Part shown: positions 56,627 to 64,000 of the stretch, in pieces
How the letters are laid out: each line of letters begins with the position of its first letter
Numbering within the stretch: the stretch's first letter is position 1
From: an uncultured Methylocystaceae bacterium
GTDB lineage: Bacteria > Pseudomonadota > Alphaproteobacteria > Rhizobiales > Beijerinckiaceae
Direction: 5' to 3'
Assembly: GCA_903870245.1 (NCBI GenBank)
Contig: CAIQCB010000002.1
Coordinates: 1-64,000, forward strand
DNA length: 64,000 bases
The notes under the pieces: model-generated
What the model was told of the DNA's origin: nothing
What the model saw: only the letters and a program-made list of their open reading frames with translations
Database searches by the model: none
Made by a program: the position numbers and the translations under genes

Positions 56627-57424
56627 TCAGGGCGCAGGGAAAAGCGCGCTTGTCTTTCCGGTCAGCCAATACACCGCGAGGCCCAGCCACTCATGCGCGG
56701 CGAATTGCACGATCCCGATGGCGCGAATTGGAAATCGCGGAGCCGAGATGAGGGACGGATCGCCATCGGAGCGAAAATCGACCGGATAGGCGATGACGGG
56801 AAAGCCGACCTTTCGAAAAATGCCGATTGATCGAGGCATGTGCATCGCGGATGTCACCAGCAGCCAGCGCTCTCCGGGTTTGGGTTGCGCAAGATCGCGC
56901 GCATAAACTGCATTTTCGAAGGTGTTGCGGGCGCGCTCTTCAAAAGCGATGTCGTTAGAGACAAAACCAAGGTCGCTCCAAAAGCTGCGAACGCCATCCG
57001 CCTCGCTGTAGGTCGAACTACCGGACAGGACGGTTCCCCCGGTAAAAATGACCCGGGCCTGCGGAAATTTTCTTTTAAGCGCGAGCGGCGCCGTCAGTCT
57101 CTCCGCAGCAGAGTCGATCAAAACCGTTCGGTTCAGCTTTTCACTAAGTTTCTCATCGATGGCGCCGCCCAGCACAATGATCCCGTCAGGAGCCGGCATA
57201 TTATCAGGCGGCGGCGGAAACCGTTTCTCCAGCGGGGCGGCGAGGAAAGCCCCCAATGGGCTGAAAGTCATGAGCAGTAACGTCGCGACTCCGACCGCAG
57301 CGCAAATGCGGCCATATCGACCAAAGCGCGTAAATAAAAGCCCCACGCCGAGGGTCGATAGCAAAAGCGCGAATTGCAACGGCGCAAACAAGCTCTCGAA
57401 GATTTTCGATACTGTGAAAAACAT
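56627..57424 (-). CDS. YdcF family protein (DUF218)
   Basis: 265 residues. Two N-terminal hydrophobic segments (LQFALLLSTLGVGLLF; ICAAVGVATLLLMTFSPLG) are followed by the DUF218 domain: APDGIIVLGGAID, ARVIFTGGTVLSG, AFEERARNTFENAVYAR and WLLVTSAMHMPRSIGIFRKVGFPVIAYPVDF. The domain resembles SanA/YdcF, implicated in envelope or vancomycin-barrier functions; the acidic EERARNTFEN motif is characteristic. It ends 20 bases from the converging LuxR gene. Confidence 0.88.
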   Translation of the reverse strand: MFFTVSKIFESLFAPLQFALLLSTLGVGLLFTRFGRYGRICAAVGVATLLLMTFSPLGAFLAAPLEKRFPPPPDNMPAPDGIIVLGGAIDEKLSEKLNRTVLIDSAAERLTAPLALKRKFPQARVIFTGGTVLSGSSTYSEADGVRSFWSDLGFVSNDIAFEERARNTFENAVYARDLAQPKPGERWLLVTSAMHMPRSIGIFRKVGFPVIAYPVDFRSDGDPSLISAPRFPIRAIGIVQFAAHEWLGLAVYWLTGKTSALFPAP

Positions 57425-57518
57425 GCGGGCGTTACCGGATGCGCCTGTTGGCGTCGCATAGAAAATCGATACGCGCCGGCGGGGGCGCTCGCCCCGCCGC
57501 GAGACCCGGCCGGGAAAC

Positions 57519-59196
57519 CTACATGTTCGGGTAATTGGGGCCGCCGCCGCCCTCCGGGGGAACCCAGGTGATGTTTTGCGCCGGGTCCTTGATGTCGCAT
57601 GTTTTGCAGTGCACGCAATTCTGCGCGTTGATCACGAAACGCGGGTCGCTTTTCGCCGCTTCATCCGCATAGACAACTTCATAGACGCCGGCCGGGCAAT
57701 AAAGTCTTGCCGGTTCGCCGTAAACAGGAAGGTTGTCGTCGATCGGTATTGAGGGATCGGCCAGCCGCAAATGCACAGGCTGGTCCTCCTCGTGATTGGT
57801 GTTTGAGACAAAGACAGAGGAAAGCTTGTCGAACGCTGGTTTCGCTGTCAGCCGGGCGTAAACGATCGGAGTCACCTCCGAGAGCGGTTTCGTCGCCGCA
57901 TGATCCGGCTTGCCGTGCGAGAGGGTGCCGAAGATGGAGAAACCAAACAATTCGTTGGTCCACATGTCGAGGCCGAACAGTGGCGCGCCGAGATAGGTGC
58001 CGTATTTCGACCAGAGCGGCTTGACGTTTCGCACGGGTTTCAGATCGCGGCCAATATCCGAAGACCGCCATGCGTCTTCATAGGCGCGCACTTCGTCATG
58101 GGCACGGCCTTCGGCCAGCGCCGCCGCGACATGGTCGGCCGCGAGTAGGCCGGAGAGAATCGCATTATGCGATCCCTTGATGCGCGGCACATTCACAAAG
58201 CCTGCCGCACAGCCCAATAACGCTCCGCCGGGGAAGGTCAGCTTGGGCACGCTCTGCCAACCGCCCTCGGTCAGCGCGCGCGCCGTAAGCGATGCGCTCC
58301 CCGCCTTCCAGCGTCGGCGCAATTTTGGGATGCGATTTGAAGCGCTGAAATTCGTCGAAAGGCGACAGAGTCGGGTTCGGATAGTTGAGATGCACAACGA
58401 AGCCGATGGAGACCAGATCGTCGTCGAAGTGATAGAGGAAGGAGCCGCCGCCTGTGTCTGACGCCAGCGGCCAGCCGAAAGAGTGCTGCACCAATCCGGC
58501 CTTGTGCTTTTCTTTTGGAATGCGCCATAGCTCCTTGAAGCCGATGCCGAATTTTTGTGGTTCGCGATCCTTAGAGAGATCATATCTCGCGATCGCCTGC
58601 TTCGAGAGCGATCCGCGCGCGCCTTCGGCGAACAGGGTGTATTTGCCGCGTAACTCCATGCCGCGCGTAAAACTGTCTTTTAGTTCGCCATCGCGACCAA
58701 CGCCCATGTCGCCGGTGGCGACGCCGACGACCTCGCCCTTGTCGCCATATAGAATTTCGGCGCCGGCGAAGCCGGGATAGATCTCGACGCCCAGGTTTTC
58801 GGCTTCGCTGGCCAGAAAGCGCACGACATTAGCCAGCGACCCGATAAAATTACCGTGGTTGCTCATCAGCTTCGGCATCAGGAAGTTGGGCACGCGCAAG
58901 CCGCCGGTTTCGGTGAGGACCAGAAACTGGTCGTCATGGACCTGCGTTTTCAGCGGCGCATCATCGCGCGATCGCCAATCGGGCAACAAACGATCGAGGC
59001 CGATGGGATCGATCACCGCGCCGGAGAGAATATGCGCGCCGGGCTCTGAGCCCTTCTCGACGACGACGACCGAGAGATCGGGCGAAATCTGTTTCAGCCG
59101 AATCGCTGCGGCGAGGCCGGCGGGGCCGGCGCCAACGACCACCACGTCGTAATCCATGCCCTCGCGCGGCGGAAGCTCCCTTGCGTCTTCAGTCAT
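57519..59196 (-). pseudogene. Electron transfer flavoprotein-ubiquinone oxidoreductase, interrupted by a 2-nt frameshift
   Basis: Two overlapping frames together make the full enzyme. From 59196 the N-terminal frame reads VVVVGAGPAGLAAAIRLKQ (FAD) and GAHILSGAVIDPIGL and runs in homology to ERIAYGAR. The continuation ALTEGGWQSVPKLTFPGG is in another frame, to the stop at 57519. That part has the 4Fe-4S cysteines in CPAGVYEVVYAD and NCVHCKTCDIKDP. Homology joins if 2 bases are restored in the CG tract at 58274-58283. The gene would then be 1680 nt, 559 residues, the normal size. It passes electrons from ETF to ubiquinone. Either a real mutation or an assembly error. Confidence 0.88.
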
Positions 59197-59303
59197 CGCC
59201 TAACCCTTAACCCTTGATTGTCGAAACATGGCTCATAATAGCCCCTGGCCCTGCCCATGCCAAAAGAGAAAAGCGGGCGAAGCGCCCTAAACAGGACTGT
59301 CTT

Positions 59304-59363
59304 GCCTTTTTCCTCGCCTTTTTCCTCGCCTTTTTCCTCGCCTTTTTCCTTGCCTTTTTCCCG
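59304..59363. repeat. 12-bp tandem repeat, five units
   Basis: The 12-mer GCCTTTTTCCTC is repeated from 59304: three perfect copies, then two with changes (ending CCTT and CCCG). It lies upstream of the ETF-QO start. On the minus strand it would code a run of Glu-Lys-Gly units. Confidence 0.85.
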
Positions 59364-59539
59364 GGCGAGGCTGGCCAAAAGCCTCTACTTCGACGTCGGC
59401 CGGAGAAAAAGCTTTCACGCGCGCCTGGATTTTGCCGCAAGGGGCCCGATGAATGAGCCCTGGCGAGGGGACAGGAGGTTGACCCCTCTGCGGGTCGCGA
59501 CATGTTAAGTTTTGTTATCTAAAATTGGGACCGGGACAA
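59364..59539. other. No gene seen
   Basis: Between the repeat and the next small gene there is nothing recognisable; frames that cross it in both directions (59193-59378 on the minus strand, 59214-59508 on the plus strand) are products of the repeat. Altogether 59197-59539 has no supported gene. Confidence 0.4.
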
Positions 59540-59740
59540 ATGGCGTCGAGCGACCACTACAAAGACATTAACAAGATCATCAAGATCGCTCTCGTCATCG
59601 TATTGATCCTGGGCTCCTATAATCTTTGGTCTTTTTTCAACAGCAGCCGTTATCAGGCGTTGTGCGGAGCCTCTTTTTGGGAACTGAACCGTTCCGAACT
59701 CAACTCCTGTCTTGATCAGAAACAAGAGCTCGACAAATAG
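59540..59740 (+). CDS. Small hypothetical membrane protein
   Basis: 66 residues from the ATG at 59540 (earlier ATG at 59525 possible). The N-terminal DHYKDINKIIK is followed by a single transmembrane helix (IALVIVLILGSYNLWSFF) and a 30-residue tail holding two Cys (ALCGASFW and LNSCLDQ). Orientation is probably N-in. I know no family. It is isolated between a repeat region and the converging ubiA gene. Confidence 0.55.
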   Translation: MASSDHYKDINKIIKIALVIVLILGSYNLWSFFNSSRYQALCGASFWELNRSELNSCLDQKQELDK

Positions 59741-59763
59741 AGACTCCGGGACGTTTTTCGCCT

Positions 59764-60717
59764 CTATAAAACTGGAGCCGTCAGGCTTTGGATGACGAAA
59801 CCGGCGAACATCAACAGACCGGCGTCGCGATTGGAGCGAAAAAGCCGCAGCGCTGTTGACGGGTCGTTATCCTCGTGTGTTTGCGCAACTTGCCAGGCCA
59901 GATGCGCCGAAAAGGCTATGACGCCGCCCCAGGCGAAAACGCCGCTGCGGGAGAAATAGACGGCCAGCGCGGCGGCGAGCGCCGAGCCTGCATAGAGAAG
60001 ACCAACGGCCAGTCGTATTTTCTCGCCGAACAGTCGCGCCGTCGATTTTACGCCGGCGCGCTCGTCGTCAGCGATATCCTGCAAGGCGTAAATCGTATCG
60101 TAGCCGATCGTCCAGAATATGGCGGCGAGATACATCAGTAACGCCGGCGCATCCAGCGATCCAGTTGTGGCCGTCCAACCAAGAAGGCCTCCATACCCGA
60201 AAGCCATGCCGAGGATCGCCTGAGGCCAAGAGGTAAATCGTTTGGCGAAGGGGTAGAGAAGCACAATCAAGGGCGAGAGAAAGCCCAGAGCGATCGTGAG
60301 GCGGTTGAAAGACAGCAGCACGCCAAGTCCGATCAGGCACTGAACGAAAATGAACCACCAGGCGGCGCGGATGGTGACGCGCCCGCTGGCGAGCGGCCGT
60401 CCTTTTGTGCGCGTCACCCTGGCGTCGATGTCGCGATCGACGAGGTCGTTATAGGTCGACCCTGCGCCACGCATGACGATCGCGCCAATGAAGAACAGCG
60501 ACAGGCTCCAGAAGTCTGGCAGGGCATGCAGGGACGCCGACGCAAGGGCGCTGGACTGCCAGCAGGGCAGGAGGAGCAGCCACCAACCAACAGGTCGATC
60601 CACCCGGGCCAGCTGGACATAGGGTCTTAACGCCGCCGGCGCGAGACGCCAGAGCGGATGAGAAACAATAGCGTCGGGAAGGGCTCCGGCGTCTTCTTCG
60701 TCCCGCGCCAGTCTCAC
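59764..60717 (-). CDS. ubiA: 4-hydroxybenzoate polyprenyltransferase
   Basis: 317 residues from a GTG that overlaps the preceding gene's stop (GTGA). Eight to nine membrane helices. The two prenyl-diphosphate/Mg motifs are visible: GSTYNDLVDRDIDARVTRTKGRPL (NDxxDxxxD) and DTIYALQDIADDERAGVKSTA (DxxxD). It attaches the polyprenyl tail to 4-hydroxybenzoate in ubiquinone synthesis. The first 35 residues before YVQLARVDRPVGWWLL are less conserved, so the start could be later. It is coupled to the gene at 60714. Confidence 0.94.
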   Translation of the reverse strand: MRLARDEEDAGALPDAIVSHPLWRLAPAALRPYVQLARVDRPVGWWLLLLPCWQSSALASASLHALPDFWSLSLFFIGAIVMRGAGSTYNDLVDRDIDARVTRTKGRPLASGRVTIRAAWWFIFVQCLIGLGVLLSFNRLTIALGFLSPLIVLLYPFAKRFTSWPQAILGMAFGYGGLLGWTATTGSLDAPALLMYLAAIFWTIGYDTIYALQDIADDERAGVKSTARLFGEKIRLAVGLLYAGSALAAALAVYFSRSGVFAWGGVIAFSAHLAWQVAQTHEDNDPSTALRLFRSNRDAGLLMFAGFVIQSLTAPVL

Positions 60718-61157
60718 AGCGGACCGGCGGGCAATCTTTGGGGCGGCGCCATGCCGGGGCCGCCGCCCTGCGCCGCCTGTTCTTGCATTTGTTTCATTTT
60801 TACCGCTGCGGCGCAGGCCTGTGTGGCGAAGGTTTGGGTCTTGGTTCGGGCCTGTTTGAAACCATCGACGACATTATCCGGAATGTTGCACCATTCCTTG
60901 TTTTTGCTCATGTAGTTGAGCATTTCCGTTTCGATGCCGGCAAGTTTTTTGGCGACAGGACAGGCGGCGGCGGGGTCCATCTTGCCCTTCCCGGCCTTGC
61001 CGAGATTATTGAGGGACTGAATAGCGCCCATGCGTTTCATGGACAGTTTCTGGAAGTCTTCCTGGCAGGATTGCGCGTGAGCGCCGCCGCCGACAAACAA
61101 GACCAGCGCCAGAGCGGCGAGGGGGATGCGCAAAGAGAAAGAGGCGCCGACTGTCAT
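60714..61157 (-). CDS. Exported hypothetical protein with four cysteines
   Basis: 147 residues. A signal peptide (FSLRIPLAALALVLFVGGGAHA, cut before QSCQ) and a helical mature domain: QSCQEDFQKLSMKRMGAIQSLN, DPAAACPVAKKLAGIETEML, NKEWCNIPDNVVDGFKQARTK, TFATQACAAAVKMKQMQ. Four Cys would form two disulfides. The C-terminal 20 residues are Gly/Pro/Met-rich. I think relatives exist in Hyphomicrobiales, but function is unknown. It is upstream of and coupled to ubiA, and divergent from rsmE. Confidence 0.7.
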   Translation of the reverse strand: MTVGASFSLRIPLAALALVLFVGGGAHAQSCQEDFQKLSMKRMGAIQSLNNLGKAGKGKMDPAAACPVAKKLAGIETEMLNYMSKNKEWCNIPDNVVDGFKQARTKTQTFATQACAAAVKMKQMQEQAAQGGGPGMAPPQRLPAGPL

Positions 61158-61315
61158 GGGTTAGGGGTCCACTCCGCATAAGTGCGCGTGATATAAGCTC
61201 GCCCGCTCGCCGCGCAAGACGCGTTGTGGCGGCGTGTAACATGGCCGCAACAAAACGGCCTCTTCATGGCGACGACGTCTTCGGACCGCCCGCCCGACGC
61301 CAGGAGAAGCGATCC

Positions 61316-62068
61316 GTGCCGGAATATGATTTCGCCGCTCAGCGATTGTATCTGGATCTCCCGCTCGCCGAGGGGGCGCAGTGCGATGCGCCGGCGATGG
61401 TTCACAATTACCTCCTTAATGTGCTGCGCTTGCGCGCTGGCGACGTCATCCATGTCTTTAACGGCAAGGATGGAGAGTTTCGCGCCCGACTGTTCGACGT
61501 CTCCCGCCGTCACGTGCGGCTCGGGATCGAGGCCCTGCTGCGGACGCAGACAGCGCCGGGCGGTATTGATTACGCTTTTGCGCCCCTCAAGCAGGCCCGT
61601 CTCGATTACATGGTTCAAAAGGCCGTGGAAATGGGGGCCGGTCGCCTCATTCCAGTCATCACGAATCGCACGCAGGCGCGTCGCCTCAATCTGGATCGAC
61701 TGCGCGCCAATATTATCGAGGCCGCCGAACAGTGCGGCGTTCTCGTGATTCCCGAAATCTGCGAGCCGGTCGGTCTGTCGACATATCTCGCCGGCTTGCC
61801 GGCGCGTCGGCTGCTGGTTTTTTGCGATGAGCGCGCGCCCGCCGGCAGCCCGAATGAGACACTGACGCATCGGGCCGAGGACGCTGTCGATGGCGTTAGC
61901 CTCATCGTTGGTCCGGAGGGCGGTTTCGACGAAGGCGAGCGCGCGTCGATCCTGAAAGGATCGAATGTCATTCGCATCTCACTCGGTCCGCGGATTTTAA
62001 GGGCCGACACCGCCGCAGTCGCCGCGCTCGCCGTCGTGCAGGCGGCGCTGGGCGACTGGCGACGCTGA
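61316..62068 (+). CDS. rsmE: 16S rRNA (uracil(1498)-N(3))-methyltransferase
   Basis: 250 residues from the GTG at 61316 with AGGAG upstream, fitting the family's length; the frame is open earlier but not conserved. The PUA-like N-domain (RLYLDLPLAEG, HVFNGKDGEFRARL) is followed by the SPOUT/trefoil-knot domain: KAVEMGAGRLIPVITNRTQ, EAAEQCGVLVIPEI, IVGPEGGFDEGERASIL and SLGPRILRADTAAVAAL, the SAM-binding knot. It methylates U1498 of 16S rRNA. Gene order ubiA-rsmE-gshA is usual in alphaproteobacteria. Confidence 0.94.
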   Translation: MPEYDFAAQRLYLDLPLAEGAQCDAPAMVHNYLLNVLRLRAGDVIHVFNGKDGEFRARLFDVSRRHVRLGIEALLRTQTAPGGIDYAFAPLKQARLDYMVQKAVEMGAGRLIPVITNRTQARRLNLDRLRANIIEAAEQCGVLVIPEICEPVGLSTYLAGLPARRLLVFCDERAPAGSPNETLTHRAEDAVDGVSLIVGPEGGFDEGERASILKGSNVIRISLGPRILRADTAAVAALAVVQAALGDWRR

Positions 62069-62289
62069 AAGCTCGTTATGAATAAACGGAAAATAAATAT
62101 TTATGTGATTTTATCCACGTGTGACAATTGTGCCGCATCGCATCCGACACGATCCTGCCACGATGTTTGGTTCTAGTAGATTGAGTGAATGCGGCGGGGT
62201 TCGATATCTCAGCTTCGCCGGCGACCAACAGATCGGGCCCAACTGTGTATCGCCCTGAAGGCGGCGCAGGCGGATCGGAGATAAATAGT

Positions 62290-62610
62290 ATGAATTTTGC
62301 CGCTGATCGTTTCTCGCTCTCCAACTTTGTCCCGGCCATGTGCGGGGCGTGCGCGCTGGTCGCGCTCGCTGTCGTAACTCCTGCTCACGCCGAGGATAAT
62401 GGAAATTGCGCCCGCTTGGGCCCCGATTTCGTCGCTGTCGCCGGGTCCGGTGGGTGCGTCAGGATCGGCGGACACGTCCGGGCCAAATCGGCGTCCCCGG
62501 CCCTCGCCTATGCGCCCAACCACGATGGCCTGTTTCAAACGGCGTCCAGCGGACCCGATCTGGCTTCGTTTCCACCCTTCCGCCTGCTGAACGAAATCAT
62601 GCCCCGATAA
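62290..62610 (+). CDS. Short exported protein resembling the N-terminus of rhizobial porins
   Basis: 106 residues from the ATG at 62290. A signal peptide ends at PAHA-ED. The mature N-terminal part reads NCARLGPDFVAVAGSGGCVRIGGHVRAKS, matching the start of the Porin_2 family, with its two Cys and G-xx-IGG-VR. A real porin would continue for about 300 residues of beta-barrel; this one ends after 40 more residues without such strands. It is either a decayed porin or a small protein of its own. The upstream 220 bases hold an AT-rich patch (ATAAATATTTAT near 62091-62102) that may be its promoter. Confidence 0.7.
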   Translation: MNFAADRFSLSNFVPAMCGACALVALAVVTPAHAEDNGNCARLGPDFVAVAGSGGCVRIGGHVRAKSASPALAYAPNHDGLFQTASSGPDLASFPPFRLLNEIMPR

Positions 62611-62622
62611 TTGGTCGTCGGT

Positions 62623-64000
62623 TCACAGCGGCAATACGCATTCGGAAAAGGCGCGGTCAATCGATCCGCGCCATTTTTCTTTGAAGGCGGTCAGTCGGCT
62701 TTCTGCGAGATTGGACCCTTTGTCGACAATCTCCTGTAACGGCGCAAGGTAGATGGCTTCATCTTCACCGGCGGCGTTTCGGCGCTCTCGCCGGGAGAGA
62801 CCCCGGCCGGCGATGGCGAGCGTGTCGCGCGCAATTTGCCGGGCGTCCTGTTCTTCGATCCGGGCGGCGAGACCCTGTGCAGGGACATCGGCGCGAAGCT
62901 TCTCCCGCGCATCGCTTCCCCAGCCTTTGACGAGTTCATAGGCCTCGTCGAGCGAGGCTTCGTCATAGTACAGGCCAGCGAACAGGGCGGCCAGCGCAGT
63001 CATATGGGAGCGCGGACCGCTATCGGCGCCCCGCATCTCCAGATACGTCTTAAGACGCACCTCGGGAAAAATCGTCGATAGATGATTGGCCCAGTCGGAC
63101 ATGACTGCGCGTTCGCCGGGCAGTTGCGGAAGCTTACCCGCGAGCAGATCCCGAAAACTCGCGCCTGCGACGTCGTGATAAACGTCGCCTCGCTTGACGA
63201 AATACATCGGGACATCGAGCGCATAATCGACGTAACGCTCGAAGCCGAACCCGGCCTCGAAGGCGAAAGGCAACATGCCAGTGCGATCCGGATCGGTGTC
63301 GCGCCAGATGAGGGATCGTTCCGACAGACGACCGGTCGGTCCGCCGTCGAGAAAGGGCGAATTGGCGAAAAGCGCCGTGACGATCGGTTGCAGGGCGAGA
63401 CCGACGCGCATCTTCTTGACCATGTCCGGTTCGCTTACAAAGTCGAGATTGACCTGAACCGTCGCGGTTCGAAACATCATGTCGAGGCCGCGTGAGCCGA
63501 CCCGCGGCATATATTTCGACATGATCGCATAGCGTTGTTTGGGCATGACGGGCGTTTGCGCCCGAGACCATTTCGGACTGCAGCCGAGATCGAGGAATTT
63601 GACGCCGATCTCGCGGGCGACAGCCCCCAGTTCGGTGAAATGGTTGTTGAGCTCCTGCGCCGTCTCGTGCGCATCGAGGAGCGGAGCGCCTGAAAGTTCG
63701 AATTGTCCGCCGGGCTCCAGCGAAATGGCGCCGCCGCCATGCGGGTCGGCCAGTCCGATAAGCGCGTCGCGATCCATGATCGGCTCCCAGCCGATCCGCG
63801 CCTGCAGGCCTTCGATCAGGGCGCGAACGCCGCCCCGCCCCCCGACGCCGAGGTAGGGCACAGGCTCCAGCGTATCGGCGTAGAAGGGAATTTTTTCGTG
63901 TTCGGTCCCGATGCGCAGAGGATCGCCGGCTTTTTTGCAACCGGACTCCAGCCATTGAACGAGCGCGTCGCGGGAGGCGATCGGCGTAGCGTCGGATGTA
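62623..64000 (-). CDS. gshA: Glutamate--cysteine ligase (5' end outside the window)
   Basis: Partial gene running off the right edge; at least 459 codons are inside. Conserved parts of the plant-type/alphaproteobacterial GCS2 enzyme: RIGTEHEKIPFY at the start of the active core, PYLGVGGRGGV, SLEPGGQFELSGAP, then KYMPRVGSRGLDMMFRTATVQVNLD and YLEMRGADSGP. It joins glutamate and cysteine with ATP in glutathione synthesis. The first visible residues (SDATPIASRDALVQWLESG) look near-N-terminal, so few residues should be missing. It converges with the porin-like gene. Confidence 0.94.
   Translation of the reverse strand, partial: TSDATPIASRDALVQWLESGCKKAGDPLRIGTEHEKIPFYADTLEPVPYLGVGGRGGVRALIEGLQARIGWEPIMDRDALIGLADPHGGGAISLEPGGQFELSGAPLLDAHETAQELNNHFTELGAVAREIGVKFLDLGCSPKWSRAQTPVMPKQRYAIMSKYMPRVGSRGLDMMFRTATVQVNLDFVSEPDMVKKMRVGLALQPIVTALFANSPFLDGGPTGRLSERSLIWRDTDPDRTGMLPFAFEAGFGFERYVDYALDVPMYFVKRGDVYHDVAGASFRDLLAGKLPQLPGERAVMSDWANHLSTIFPEVRLKTYLEMRGADSGPRSHMTALAALFAGLYYDEASLDEAYELVKGWGSDAREKLRADVPAQGLAARIEEQDARQIARDTLAIAGRGLSRRERRNAAGEDEAIYLAPLQEIVDKGSNLAESRLTAFKEKWRGSIDRAFSECVLPL

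Noticed and set aside
59193-59378. 61-residue Lys/Glu/Gly-rich frame overlapping the ETF-QO ATG
   Set aside because: It is created by the 12-bp tandem repeat and has no ribosome site; kept only as part of the repeat finding.

Overview
The window is GC-rich, densely coded chromosomal DNA from an alphaproteobacterium, most likely Hyphomicrobiales (Beijerinckiaceae/Methylocystaceae-like). Pointers to this are an HpnN-type hopanoid transporter, the alpha-E/circularly permuted ATP-grasp/transglutaminase cluster, a BTLCP peptidase, the glnB-glnA pair, the ubiA/rsmE/gshA neighbourhood, a rhizobial-porin-like exported fragment and the chorismate mutase-hisC-tyrC order. The genus is inferred and not proven. 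About 58 protein genes, one tRNA and several terminators or dyads can be supported.

Layout. 1-2100 is an accessory patch: two IS5-type transposase remnants, a low-GC secreted protein and tRNA-Thr(GGT). 2.2-6.4 kb holds a three-gene transglutaminase/alpha-E/ATP-grasp operon, with a divergent BTLCP cysteine peptidase. 6.6-12.9 kb holds a DUF2093 protein, smc, chaC, an unknown gene and glyQ (no glyS beside it). 13-15.7 kb is a ketone-body/PHB-type operon (acetoacetate decarboxylase, 3-hydroxybutyrate dehydrogenase, patatin). purB, a FAD oxidoreductase, ccdA, hpnN and a DUF2147 protein follow to 23 kb. 23.3-32.3 kb is a complete tripartite RND efflux operon with two different inner-membrane pumps. 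32.8-36.8 kb is a translationally coupled cobalamin operon (cobK-cobQ-cobD-bluB) behind a fused indolepyruvate:ferredoxin oxidoreductase, with a divergent DUF1007/NicO metal-transport pair. 42.4-47.1 kb holds fadD and the aromatic/histidine operon. 47.2-52 kb holds an unusual SHMT-family enzyme, a repeat-rich DUF3300 protein, and glnB-glnA behind a sigma-54-like promoter. 52-64 kb holds a sulfurtransferase, several exported unknowns, a free-standing 37-residue membrane peptide gene, a LuxR regulator with a degenerate receiver, YdcF, a frameshifted ETF-QO, ubiA, rsmE, a porin-like fragment and gshA, which runs off the right edge.

Most worth a second look: (i) the 37-aa membrane peptide, with an ideal ribosome site and its own strong terminator, beside a pseudo-receiver LuxR regulator that has a perfect 20-bp palindrome in its leader; (ii) the SHMT-family enzyme whose catalytic Tyr is Thr and whose His before the PLP lysine is Tyr, the pattern expected of alpha-methylserine hydroxymethyltransferase; (iii) the amide-ligase-like alpha-E/ATP-grasp/transglutaminase cluster; (iv) the 2-nt frameshift in a CG tract of ETF-QO.

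No CRISPR array, rRNA, prophage or conventional antiphage system was seen. All assignments come from reading translated sequence and known family motifs; no database search was possible.
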